Positions 32,072-40,456 of a stretch of DNA of 64,000 nt are shown here, in pieces. Source of the stretch: an uncultured Chloroflexota bacterium (GTDB lineage: Bacteria > Chloroflexota > Chloroflexia > Thermomicrobiales > UBA6265); NCBI GenBank assembly GCA_937901745.1, contig CALGSZ010000004.1:12657-76656 (forward strand), in the 5' to 3' direction. Numbering within the stretch: position 1 is the first letter of the stretch; each line of letters begins with the position of its first letter. The notes under the pieces were generated by a model. The model had not been told where the DNA came from, searched no databases, and was given only the letters and a program-made list of their open reading frames with translations. The translations under genes and the position numbers were made by a program.

Positions 32072-32809
32072 ATGGAGCTGCTCGAGATTGGCGACATCGC
32101 CGACCGCCTGAATCTGCCCGTTGCGACCGTCCGGTACTTTCGCGATCGGTTCATCCTCTATATCCCGACGGTTCGCATCGGTCGCCATCTGCGCTATCCC
32201 CCGGAGGCCGTTGAGATGATCCACGCCATTGCCGAAGCGGCGCGTGCCGGCGCCACGGCCGAAGAAATCGAGCAGACGCTGCAGCAGCGATTCCCGGTGA
32301 CGGTGATCACGTCGCAAGAGCTGGCTCCATTGAGTGACGGTGAGTCGCACCCGCTGACTCCCATGCGCGAAGCGGTCCAGAAACTCGGAGAGCAGCAGGC
32401 ACAGCTCCAAGCGGAGCTGGACGAAATGCGGGATGCGCTCGCGGGCCTCGCGACGGCGAAGCAGCTCCAGTCGTTGCGCGCGGAGACGGCAGCGGTCACG
32501 GCGACCCTCGTGCAGCGAGAGCGCGTGCAGCGCCAGGCGACGGAAAAGATGCTTGCCGAGCTCCGGCAAGAGATGGACGACGTCCGGAGGCTGTTGGAAG
32601 GTCTCCGCGCCGCGATCGAAGGCGTGCGCGTGGAGTCGGGTACGTCGTACTTGCCCGAGGAGCGCGTTCCACAGCCGCCGCGCGAAAACGGACGCGAGCA
32701 GACACCGGCGCGCATACCCCGGCGAATGGGCCAACCACTCCGCTCGACTGGTACCGGCCCGCTCCGCCCGGCTGGAACTGGTCCGCTCCAACCTCAGTCG
32801 TCTCACTGA
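32072..32809 (+). CDS. MerR-like DNA-binding protein with long coiled coil
   Basis: A 245-residue protein. Residues 1-70 form a MerR-type winged helix (LLEIGDIADRLNLPVATVRY, GRHLRYPPEAVEMIHAI). From about 100 to 195 it is a continuous glutamine/glutamate/alanine-rich coiled coil. The last 45 residues are basic and disordered, with GTGPLRPAGTGPLQP, a short tandem repeat. There is no ligand-binding domain, unlike true MerR sensors; the plan resembles chromosome- or septum-associated proteins such as RacA more than a metal sensor. The ATG at 32072 has no strong ribosome site. It diverges from the LCP gene. Confidence 0.75.
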   Translation: MELLEIGDIADRLNLPVATVRYFRDRFILYIPTVRIGRHLRYPPEAVEMIHAIAEAARAGATAEEIEQTLQQRFPVTVITSQELAPLSDGESHPLTPMREAVQKLGEQQAQLQAELDEMRDALAGLATAKQLQSLRAETAAVTATLVQRERVQRQATEKMLAELRQEMDDVRRLLEGLRAAIEGVRVESGTSYLPEERVPQPPRENGREQTPARIPRRMGQPLRSTGTGPLRPAGTGPLQPQSSH

Positions 32810-33051
32810 TAACGTTCGGCGCGCGGCGCCGCGGGTACTCGCGTACTCCCGTTGAATGTGACTGTTAGTTCTAGGCTGGATCCAACGTGCCTAGTACGAT
32901 CGGGTCACGGAGGACAGCGGGCGGCTGGCTCTGATGCGCAAGATCGGTTCGCTGGCCTTCTGACCCACCGGTGAATTGCCGTGGGGCCCAGAGAGTGGCG
33001 GGACGGTCCGCCGGTGGGCGTCTGAGGGCGACGCACAGAGGGAGTCGAATC

Positions 33052-34725
33052 GTGACCGAATCTCCTCCGAAGCGATCGAGCGGCCGAGGTCGCTTGGCGG
33101 TGGCGGTGATCGTCGCCTCCACGATCGCTGCATTCCTCGGGCACGTGGTCACGGACGCCACGTTTTCCAACGTTGCAGCGTCGCGGATCGGGACCGGGAT
33201 TGCCACCGCCGTGGGGCTCATTGCCGTCTATGTCGCTAGGTCACGGCCGAACCCACTGCGAGGCGCCTGGCTGGCGGTCGCGGGCGGCTGCGCGGCTTGG
33301 GGCGCGGGGATCGCCAGCTTGCCGGCGACTCGAGGACGGATCGAAGAGTCGAGCTATCTGCTGGTTCACATCGGGTGGGTTGGGCTGGTGGCTGGTCTCG
33401 CGGCGGCCGCGATCCTCCTGGCGCAGCCGCTACGCGATCCTGAGGCTCGGCGGTCGCTCATCCTCGACCTGGTTCCGACGTCTATTGCTCTGACGGTCGT
33501 CGTCTGGCTCGCTGTCATCGGCTCGGCTGGTCTCGACCACGAGCCCTCGTGGCCGCTCTTGCTGGCCGTGGTGGCGCACGGCGGCGGGGCACTTGTCCTG
33601 ATGCTCGCGGCGATCTCCAGCGTGCTACGGCCATCGCGCTTCGTGGACCCGGTGCCCGCGCGGCTCCTGTACGCCGGGATGGCTGGACTCGCGATCGCGG
33701 ATCTCCTCTGGCTGCAACCCTGGTTGGCAGACCGCGCCGATACGAACCTGATCGCGCGCCCGGCCTTCGTCTCCGGCTTCCTGGCGATCGGCGCGGCCGC
33801 GCTGCTTTCGCGCTCCACCGAGCTTCGCGCCGAAGATGCGGAAGAGCCGCCGCTCCCGTTGCTCGCCAGCGAATGGCTCCAGCAGCTCCCGCACTACAGC
33901 TTGCTCCTCTTGCTGGCGTTTACGATCGGCCAGCAGGTCGCGGGGAATTTGCAGCCGTATGGCGTGGAGACGGCGCTGGGCGGGTGTATCGCGGTCGTCA
34001 TTTTCGTCATGATGCGACAGACACTCTCGCTGCGGCACGCGCGCCAGCTGCATGGGAGGATCGGCCAGCTCAACGAGCAGATTGATGGCCTGATCGAACA
34101 GGTCGGCCGCGATCCGTTGACTGGGCTCCTCAATCGCCGCGCGGTCGAGTCCAGGCTCGAGCAGGAGATCGCTCACGGGCGGGCCTGCCGGCACCCGGTC
34201 ACGGTCGTCCTCATCGATGTGGACAATTTCAAGACGGTCAACGACACGCTGGGTCATCAAGCTGGCGACCGCGTCCTGGTGGCGGTCGGGCGCGTGCTGT
34301 CCGCTGCCTGCCGGGGGACGGACGTTGCGGCTCGCTACGCGGGCGATGAGTTCCTGCTCGTTCTACCTGGAACGGACGAGACGGCCGCTGGCGAGGTCTG
34401 CGAGCGGATCGTGGGCGAGATTCGCCGGCTCAGCGACGAGCTCTCCCTTGGCGGCATCCAGGTGACGATTTCGGTCGGCGCCGCGGTCACCCACCGCTGT
34501 CATCGGTCGGCGGCGCAGCTCGTCGCGATCGCCGACGCGGCCATGTACGACGCGAAGATGGAAGGCAAGGACCGTGTGCTCGTCATCGATGCCGACACGC
34601 TTTCGGTTCCAGGCGCCAGCCAGCCGGTGATCGAGACGCCGATGCCGATCTACCTCCCGTCACAGGTGGTTCGGCCGATTACCGAGCGGCGCGGACGGCG
34701 CCTGGTGGTGGAGAAGGCATCCTGA
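33052..34725 (+). CDS. Membrane-bound diguanylate cyclase (GGDEF domain, AGDEF variant)
   Basis: A 557-residue protein. About nine hydrophobic helices occupy residues 15-325, a MASE-like sensory region with no recognised family. A short coiled linker (LHGRIGQLNEQIDGLIEQ) leads to the GGDEF domain, starting at DPLTGLLN (about 354). The active-site motif is AGDEF at 430-434, with RGTD at 421-424, exactly where the product-inhibition I-site RxxD should be. AGDEF forms can be active. It would make cyclic di-GMP from GTP at the membrane. GTG at 33052 is chosen because GAGGGAG lies about 8 bases upstream. Exopolysaccharide genes downstream in the window are plausible targets, without direct evidence. 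Confidence 0.92.
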   Translation: MTESPPKRSSGRGRLAVAVIVASTIAAFLGHVVTDATFSNVAASRIGTGIATAVGLIAVYVARSRPNPLRGAWLAVAGGCAAWGAGIASLPATRGRIEESSYLLVHIGWVGLVAGLAAAAILLAQPLRDPEARRSLILDLVPTSIALTVVVWLAVIGSAGLDHEPSWPLLLAVVAHGGGALVLMLAAISSVLRPSRFVDPVPARLLYAGMAGLAIADLLWLQPWLADRADTNLIARPAFVSGFLAIGAAALLSRSTELRAEDAEEPPLPLLASEWLQQLPHYSLLLLLAFTIGQQVAGNLQPYGVETALGGCIAVVIFVMMRQTLSLRHARQLHGRIGQLNEQIDGLIEQVGRDPLTGLLNRRAVESRLEQEIAHGRACRHPVTVVLIDVDNFKTVNDTLGHQAGDRVLVAVGRVLSAACRGTDVAARYAGDEFLLVLPGTDETAAGEVCERIVGEIRRLSDELSLGGIQVTISVGAAVTHRCHRSAAQLVAIADAAMYDAKMEGKDRVLVIDADTLSVPGASQPVIETPMPIYLPSQVVRPITERRGRRLVVEKAS

Positions 34726-34741
34726 CAAGCACCGCGCGGCC

Positions 34742-35269
34742 TCAGTCCAACAAATCCTCGGCCGCGTGGAGATACGCGTCGTACGTCCCTTGATTGAAGC
34801 AAACGAAGATCACGCGATCGAGCGGCGCGCCTTCCGCCAGTGCGCGGTGAACCTCATCAATGGCGATCAGCGCCGCCTCATCGACCGGGTAGCCGTAGGC
34901 GCCGGTGCTGATCGACGGGAAGGCAATCGTGCGGATGCCATACCGCGGGTCGGTGGCCAGCGCGAGCGAGCTGCGGTAGCACCGCGCCAGTAGCTCAGGC
35001 TCGCCCTGGTTGCCGCCGCGCCAGATCGGCCCGACGGTATGGATCACCCACCGCGCCGGGAGCCGGTAGCCCCGCGTGATGCGTGCCTCGCCCGTCGGGC
35101 AGCCGCCGATCTTCTTGCATTCCTCCAGGAGCTCTGGCCCGGCTGCCCGGTGAATCGCGCCGTCAACTCCGCCGCCGCCCAGGAGCGAGTTGTTCGCGGC
35201 ATTGACGATGGCGTCGACTTGCTGCTTCGTGATGTCGCCGATCGCAAGCTCTATCTTGCCCCACTGCAT
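34742..35269 (-). CDS. Macrodomain protein (O-acetyl-ADP-ribose deacetylase type)
   Basis: A 175-residue single macrodomain of the YmdB/MacroD type. NAANNSLLGGGGVDGAIHRAAG region (about 25-46) is the catalytic loop that deacetylates O-acetyl-ADP-ribose or removes ADP-ribose from glutamate; IAFPSISTGAYGYPVDEAA is the diphosphate loop. GDIT after the first strand contacts the adenine. Start ATG 35269 follows AGGGAG by about 10 bases. It is alone and cytoplasmic. Confidence 0.95.
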   Translation of the reverse strand: MQWGKIELAIGDITKQQVDAIVNAANNSLLGGGGVDGAIHRAAGPELLEECKKIGGCPTGEARITRGYRLPARWVIHTVGPIWRGGNQGEPELLARCYRSSLALATDPRYGIRTIAFPSISTGAYGYPVDEAALIAIDEVHRALAEGAPLDRVIFVCFNQGTYDAYLHAAEDLLD

Positions 35270-35387
35270 GAGCGAGCGCTCCCTATCTCACAAATGCCCC
35301 AGCTGACGTAGCGAGCCGATGATAGCTCGGTCCACGAGCACATCTATTATTCGGTTTCAGTATCCCGCCAGTCAGGTCCGATATGGC

Positions 35388-35801
35388 TTAGTCGCTCGGT
35401 GGAGAGGATGGCCAGTCAGCGCTTTCCTGAGCCTCAATCTCTTCGAGCCTACGTAGATCCTCGGCCAAACGGGTCGCGGCTTGGTCAATGTGCGCCGCGG
35501 TCTCCTGGAGCGCCGCCGAGTCAGGCAGTCGTGACCGCCACAGCCGGCGCTGGAGAAGCTGCGTCCATCCCTTGATGATCGCGAGGGAGGTGAGCGATTC
35601 GTGGACGAACTGCTCGACGAACTCCTCGTGGTGCCGCACGGCTGCTTCGACGTCGCTCTGCGCTCGCTCTGCGAGCTCCCGGGAATTTTCGCCACGAGTC
35701 TTGGCGAGTGATAGAAGGTCCGTCACGGAGCGGAGGGATTGGTGGCACTCATCGAGCGCTGCCAGTGATCGGGGGGATTTCCGAACGCGATTGTTGTTCA
35801 T
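35388..35801 (-). CDS. Stand-alone HisKA-like phosphoacceptor protein
   Basis: A 137-residue all-helical protein. FVEQFVHESLTSLAIIKGWT (residues 61-80) resembles the dimerisation and phosphoacceptor helix of histidine kinases (H-E-x-x-T/L pattern), with His67-Glu68 in the phosphorylation position, and the segment 95-122 fits the second helix of that hairpin. No ATPase domain follows; the protein ends 15 residues later. Residues 12-55 form another helical stretch. It could be a histidine phosphotransfer protein, a kinase fragment, or a regulator that mimics the kinase hairpin. ATG at 35801 (MNNNRVRKSP) is preferred over upstream in-frame ATGs with unlike composition; its ribosome site is weak. 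Confidence 0.65.
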   Translation of the reverse strand: MNNNRVRKSPRSLAALDECHQSLRSVTDLLSLAKTRGENSRELAERAQSDVEAAVRHHEEFVEQFVHESLTSLAIIKGWTQLLQRRLWRSRLPDSAALQETAAHIDQAATRLAEDLRRLEEIEAQESADWPSSPPSD

Positions 35802-36050
35802 CTGCTCGCACTCGCCGTCGCGTGGCTCTGCAATCAATAGCGGTTGATGTCTCGCTGCGTCCCGGGACGTCCGAGAGAGGGCGCGCCCGAGCCGGCCATC
35901 ACCGCCTATGACGCACGAACCCGGCCAACACGGCATCCGCGTGAGGGAGGCGCGGCAACGGGTGGTTGGCACACTGGATGCCTCTTCGTTCTGCTGTCGG
36001 TGGGGAGCGGTTAGATCCGCGTCCCGTGCCGATCGGAGAAGGAGGTAGTC

Positions 36051-36269
36051 ATGCCGTACAAGACACGATCAGAATTGCCGGAGTCCGTCCGCGAGAACCT
36101 GCCGCGGCACGCGCAGGATATCTACAAAGAGGCGTTCAACAGCGCGTGGGAGCAGTACGGGCAAGACGAGAGCCGCGCACACCGGGTGGCCTGGGGCGCG
36201 GTGGAACGCAAGTTCCACAAGGACGAATCAGGCAAGTGGATCGAGGGGCCGGCCGAGGAGCGTTCGTGA
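36051..36269 (+). CDS. chaB: ChaB family protein
   Basis: A 72-residue protein of the ChaB family: MPYKTRSELPESVRENLP, HAQDIYKEAFNSAWEQY and AHRVAWGAVERKFHKDE are the whole conserved domain. It was named as a putative regulator of the ChaA cation antiporter in E. coli, but in most genomes, as here, no chaA adjoins and the function is unknown. A strong AGAAGGAGG precedes the ATG. Confidence 0.95.
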   Translation: MPYKTRSELPESVRENLPRHAQDIYKEAFNSAWEQYGQDESRAHRVAWGAVERKFHKDESGKWIEGPAEERS

Positions 36270-36312
36270 CCGGCAATCCAGGTTCGCTCGCGCCGGCGCG
36301 AAGTGACGCGGG

Positions 36313-38847
36313 TTAGAGGTTAATCGCGCCCTCGTAGACCAGGTCGCGCGCCCGCCATTCGACTTCCTGCGGATCGAGCGGGCGTCTGGCGAGGCCCTCT
36401 TCCTGCGCGGCCCGCGCCACGGCAGCGGCAACGCGCGGTGGCACGCGCAGGTCCAGCGCATCCGGGATGATGTGATCCGGATTGAGCTCGTCCGGCGTCA
36501 CCAGTTCGGCGATCGCATAGGCCGCGGCAATCTTCATACCGTCGCTGATCGCGCGCGCCTCGACGTCCAGCGCGCCACGGAAAACGCCCGGGAATGCGAG
36601 CGAGTTGTTCACCTGATTCGGATAGTCGCTGCGGCCGGTGGCCACCGCAAACGCGCCGGCTTCCTTGGCGAGCTCCGGCGCGATTTCTGGCACCGGATTG
36701 GCGAGCGCGAAGACGACCGGATGCGGCGCCATGCTCCGGATCATTTCCGGCGTCAGCGCCCCGCCGACCGATAGGCCAATGAAGACGTCCGAGCCCTTGA
36801 TCACCTCGGCCAGCGGGCCTTTGCGCTTCTCACGGTTCGTCAGGCAGGCGATCTCCTGCTTGGAGAAGTCCATCCGCTCTGACCGGCCCTCATAGATAGC
36901 GCCCGCCGTGTCGCAGATGACGATGTCGCCGGCGCCGAGCGCCAGTAGGAGCTTCGCGACCGCGATTCCCGCTGCCCCGCCGCCGTTGATGGTGATCCGG
37001 CTCTCGGTGAGCTGGCTGCCGCGCAGCTTCATCGCGTTCAGCAGCGCCGCGCCGACGATGATCGCGGTTCCGTGCTGATCGTCGTGGAAGACCGGCATGT
37101 CGAGGATTTCCCGCAGCCGTCGTTCGATCTCGAAGCAGCGCGGCGCGGAGATATCCTCCAGGTTGATCCCGCCGAAGCTCGGCGAGATCGCGGCGACGAT
37201 CTGGACGATCTCCTCGGGATCGCGCGCGGCCAGACAAATCGGGAACGCTTCGACCCCGGCGAGCGACCGGAAGAGGACCGCCTTCCCCTCCATGACCGGG
37301 AGCGCCGCCTGTGGGCCGATGTCACCCAATCCAAGCACGGACGAGCCATCGGTCACGATCGCGACCAGATTGCCCTTGCTCGTCAGCTCCGTGACTTGCG
37401 ACGGATCGTCGCGGATGACGTGGGCGGGCAGGAGCGCGGCCGGCGGGACGTACATCAAGTTCAGGATGTGCTGGTCGCGGATCGGCAGCTTGGAGTGGAT
37501 CTCCAGCACTCCGCCATGCCGTCGTCGAAGCTCGATCGCTTCTTCGCGGAACGTCTTCTGCTCGCCGCGCGGGATGGGCGCCGGCGGCAGCAAGCGGCCC
37601 TCGTAGACATAACGTCGGGTGCGCTCCGCCACGGCTTGGGGAGAGGTCTCCCGGCCCGCTTCGCCCGCCTCCAGCGCGGCCCGGACGACCGCCGCCGCGA
37701 TCGCCGGCGCGACGCGGAAGTCGAAGATGCTCGGCACGATGTGGTCGGGGTGAAGCTCGTCCGGCTTGACCATGTCCGCCAGGGCCTGAGCGGCGTAGAT
37801 CAGCATGCGGAGCCGGATGTTACGGGCGCGGGCGTCCAGCAGGCCCCGGAAGAAGCCGGGGAAGACGAGGGAGACGTCCATCTGGTTCGCGTAGTCGGAG
37901 CGACCTGTCGCGACGACGCGCGCCCCGCCCGCTCGCGCCGCCGCCGGATCGATCTCTGGCTCGGGAATGGCGAGGGCGAAAACGATCGGGTCATGCGCCA
38001 TCGAGCGGATCATGTCGTCCGTCACGATGTTCCCGGTTGAGAGCCCAATGAAGACATCGGCCCCCTTCAGCATCGCCGCCAGCGAGCCGCGCCGCCCCTC
38101 CGGGTTTGTTTCCTTCGCGACGTACGCTTTCGCCCAGTTCATCCGCTCCGGCCGGTATTTGTAGATTGCCCCGGCGCGGTCGCAGACGACGAGGTTCTTG
38201 ACCCCGGCGCGAACGAGCAGGCGCGCTACCCCGATCCCGGCGATGCCAGCGCCGCTGATAACGACGCTGACTTCGCTCATCTCCTTCTTGACGATCTTCA
38301 GGGCGTTGATCAACGCGCCAAGGACGAGAATCGCCGTGCCGTGGTGCTGGTTGGAGAAGATCGGGATGTCGGCGGCTTTCTCGAGGTGGTCGGCGACGGT
38401 GAACGCTCTCGGCGTCGAGATATCGTCAAGGCAGATCGCGCCGAAGGTGGGCGTGATCGCGGTGCCGACCTGAACGATCTCTTGTGGGTCGCGCGTCGCT
38501 AGACAAATCGGGAACGCATCGATGCCGGCGAACGTCTTGAAGATGACGCTCTTCGCCTCGGCGACCGGGATCGCGGACTCTGGCGGTCCGCCTTCTCGGC
38601 CAAAGAGGTCGGAGCCATCGGTGAGGAGCGCGACGGTGTTCCCGCGGCAGGTCAAGTCGTAGGAGGCGAGCGGATCTTGGCTAATGGCGAGGCAGGCCTC
38701 GGCGACACCCGGCGTGTAGATGAGGGAAAGGATCGCCCGGTCGCGGATGGGGACTTTGCTGTGAACCCCGATCAGCCCGCGAAAACGCCGGCGGTATTCG
38801 AGCCCTTCGTCCTGCCCGGTGAGCCCGTTCCACACTGCCACGGTCAC
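36313..38847 (-). CDS. Tandem malic enzyme, N-terminal copy degenerate
   Basis: An 844-residue fusion of two malic enzyme units, each normally about 400 residues. The C-terminal unit keeps the catalytic Tyr466 and Lys522, the metal ligands Glu564, Asp565 and Asp590 (NLEDI, FHDDQHG), the NGGGAAG dinucleotide loop at 621-627, and FALANP and NQVNNS substrate asparagines. The N-terminal unit keeps Tyr44, Lys99 and a GAGIAG loop (199-204), but the metal motif reads CLDDI (141-142), FHDDQHG has become FSNQHHG (164-170), ANP is AIP, and NQVNNS is NQMDVS. It is therefore probably not catalytic and may regulate the other half. The enzyme would decarboxylate malate to pyruvate with NAD(P). It stands alone. 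Confidence 0.92.
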   Translation of the reverse strand: MTVAVWNGLTGQDEGLEYRRRFRGLIGVHSKVPIRDRAILSLIYTPGVAEACLAISQDPLASYDLTCRGNTVALLTDGSDLFGREGGPPESAIPVAEAKSVIFKTFAGIDAFPICLATRDPQEIVQVGTAITPTFGAICLDDISTPRAFTVADHLEKAADIPIFSNQHHGTAILVLGALINALKIVKKEMSEVSVVISGAGIAGIGVARLLVRAGVKNLVVCDRAGAIYKYRPERMNWAKAYVAKETNPEGRRGSLAAMLKGADVFIGLSTGNIVTDDMIRSMAHDPIVFALAIPEPEIDPAAARAGGARVVATGRSDYANQMDVSLVFPGFFRGLLDARARNIRLRMLIYAAQALADMVKPDELHPDHIVPSIFDFRVAPAIAAAVVRAALEAGEAGRETSPQAVAERTRRYVYEGRLLPPAPIPRGEQKTFREEAIELRRRHGGVLEIHSKLPIRDQHILNLMYVPPAALLPAHVIRDDPSQVTELTSKGNLVAIVTDGSSVLGLGDIGPQAALPVMEGKAVLFRSLAGVEAFPICLAARDPEEIVQIVAAISPSFGGINLEDISAPRCFEIERRLREILDMPVFHDDQHGTAIIVGAALLNAMKLRGSQLTESRITINGGGAAGIAVAKLLLALGAGDIVICDTAGAIYEGRSERMDFSKQEIACLTNREKRKGPLAEVIKGSDVFIGLSVGGALTPEMIRSMAPHPVVFALANPVPEIAPELAKEAGAFAVATGRSDYPNQVNNSLAFPGVFRGALDVEARAISDGMKIAAAYAIAELVTPDELNPDHIIPDALDLRVPPRVAAAVARAAQEEGLARRPLDPQEVEWRARDLVYEGAINL

Positions 38848-39083
38848 GCTCCCACTGCTTGTCCGCGTCTGGAAGGACCCTTCCTCGTTGACTGTACCAC
38901 GTGGTTGGAATGTGCGGGAGAGTTGGGGCTTAGCAGCTACTCGTCATCGTGGACATTGGTCCCATTTTCCGCGGGACTGCCGCGGCGTAGCAGCGCCCGC
39001 CCGATGGGCTGGTATCATGCGAATGATGCGCCCGTGCCGTCATTTCCGGCTCCGTGGCCGAATCGAAGCTGAGGAGTTTCAGA

Positions 39084-39638
39084 ATGATTCGTTGCCCTGA
39101 CTGCTCGACTGAGAATCCGGACGACGCGCGGTTTTGCATCAACTGCGGCCGGCAACTGCAGGCAACGGCTCAGGCCGAGCCCGTCAATGCTCCGAACACT
39201 CCGAATCAGTTCGAGCAGGTCCGGACGGCGGGCGCGAATCTCCGAAACGCTCCGTCATTGCACTTCGATGAGGATCTCGGCGACTCCGGCGGCGAGCGCG
39301 TCCTTTGGGAAGGACGGCCGAACTGGCCGCTTTCCTGGCTCGGCGTCATCATGAACCGCTACAAGCTGACGAACGAGCGATTCATCCACGAGCATGGATT
39401 CATTCGTAAGAGGACCGAGCAGATCGATCTCTACCGCATCGAGGATGTCTACATGCGGCAGGGCCTGATCGAGCGCATGCTGAACCTGGGCGATGTCGGG
39501 TTCGCGTCCGCCGACGCCACCGCGCCGCACTTCGAGCTCCACGACGTGCGTGATCCAGAGCGCGTCAAGGATCTCATTTGGCGAGCCGCTCGCGCCGAGC
39601 GACAGCGCCGCCGTGTCCTCATCCGCGAGGAGATGTAG
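39084..39638 (+). CDS. Zinc-ribbon and PH (bPH2) domain protein
   Basis: A 184-residue protein. Residues 1-25 are a zinc ribbon (MIRCPDC, FCINCG; four cysteines), then a flexible region to about 70, and a bacterial PH-like domain: GERVLWEGRPNWPLSWLGVI, YKLTNERFIHEHGFI, TEQIDLYRIEDVYMRQGLIER and NLGDVGFASADATAPHFEL. The PH part is usual for membrane-associated proteins but no helix spans the membrane here. ATG 39084 follows GAGGAG by 8 bases. The ribbon is of the same kind as that on the LCP protein. The role is unknown. Confidence 0.85.
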   Translation: MIRCPDCSTENPDDARFCINCGRQLQATAQAEPVNAPNTPNQFEQVRTAGANLRNAPSLHFDEDLGDSGGERVLWEGRPNWPLSWLGVIMNRYKLTNERFIHEHGFIRKRTEQIDLYRIEDVYMRQGLIERMLNLGDVGFASADATAPHFELHDVRDPERVKDLIWRAARAERQRRRVLIREEM

Positions 39639-39840
39639 CCACCAAACCTGCATCCTCTCCGCATCGATCGCTTCTCGGCGCCTCGAGGTGCGCGAGGCGA
39701 CCGATCGTGTCGTCCCGTCACAAACCGGGCATGCAACTTGCGGCGCCGAGGGAGCCGGACATCGTCACCGGCTGCGGCTAGGCCGCTGCCGCCTCCGCGT
39801 GGAGCGGACGGCATGCGCCCACGTGCGAGAGGAGGACGTC

Positions 39841-40374
39841 ATGCGTTACGGGAAGCGGTTGCTAGCGCCAATTGGTGCGGCGCTCGTGCTCGGCATCGTG
39901 GCGCTCGGCGGGGCGCCGGGATTGGTCGCTCAGGAAGACATGCAGGCCACGCCTGAGGCCGGCGCGGCTCGGCCCGCGCATATCCATAACGGCACGTGTG
40001 AAGAGCTCGGCGACGTCGTCCAGCCGCTGACCGACCTCACGGCAGCCACCGGCACGGCCGAGGGCAACGCGGACGCGATCCCGGCCGAGTATTCCTACAC
40101 GCTCGTCCCGATGTCGCTGGACGACATTCTGGCGGAGGATCATGCCATCAACGTGCACGAGAGCGCGGAGAACATCGGCAACTACATCGCCTGCGGCAAC
40201 CTCGGCGGCGTCCGTGATGCCAATGGCGCTCTCGTCATCGGCCTCTCTGAGCTGAACGACTCCGGCTACACCGGTATTGCCTATCTCGCGCCCGATGCCA
40301 ACGACCCATCGGCGACCGGCGTCTCGGTCTTCATCGCGCCGGTCAACTCTGACACGCCAGACGCGGGCGTCTAG
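39841..40374 (+). CDS. Secreted hypothetical protein with HIHNGTC domain
   Basis: A 177-residue exported protein. The signal peptide is KRLLAPIGAALVLGIVALGG with cleavage near VAQED. The mature domain starts PAHIHNGTCEELGDVVQPLTDL and contains NIGNYIACGNLGG and GIAYLAPDANDPSATGVSVF. Two cysteines (about 56 and 129) may pair. It resembles in pattern the first domain of the disrupted gene at 45.1 kb, so the two are paralogues. Histidines near the N terminus could bind metal. ATG 39841 follows GAGGAGGAC. A strong terminator follows at 40397-40427. Confidence 0.82.
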   Translation: MRYGKRLLAPIGAALVLGIVALGGAPGLVAQEDMQATPEAGAARPAHIHNGTCEELGDVVQPLTDLTAATGTAEGNADAIPAEYSYTLVPMSLDDILAEDHAINVHESAENIGNYIACGNLGGVRDANGALVIGLSELNDSGYTGIAYLAPDANDPSATGVSVFIAPVNSDTPDAGV

Positions 40375-40396
40375 TCCGACGCTCGAGGCTTAGCGA

Positions 40397-40427
40397 TGCG
40401 GGGGCGGGCACCTAACCCGCCCCCGCA
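40397..40427 (+). terminator. Terminator between convergent genes
   Basis: TGCGGGGGCGGG (40397-40408) pairs perfectly with CCCGCCCCCGCA (40416-40427), 12 bp with a 7-nt loop, 22 bases after the secreted-protein stop and 29 bases before the end of the convergent ATPase gene. It may act in both directions; ATGTGTTTG follows on the plus strand. Confidence 0.7.
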
Positions 40428-40456
40428 ATGTGTTTGACGTTGTTGAGACGGTCCGA

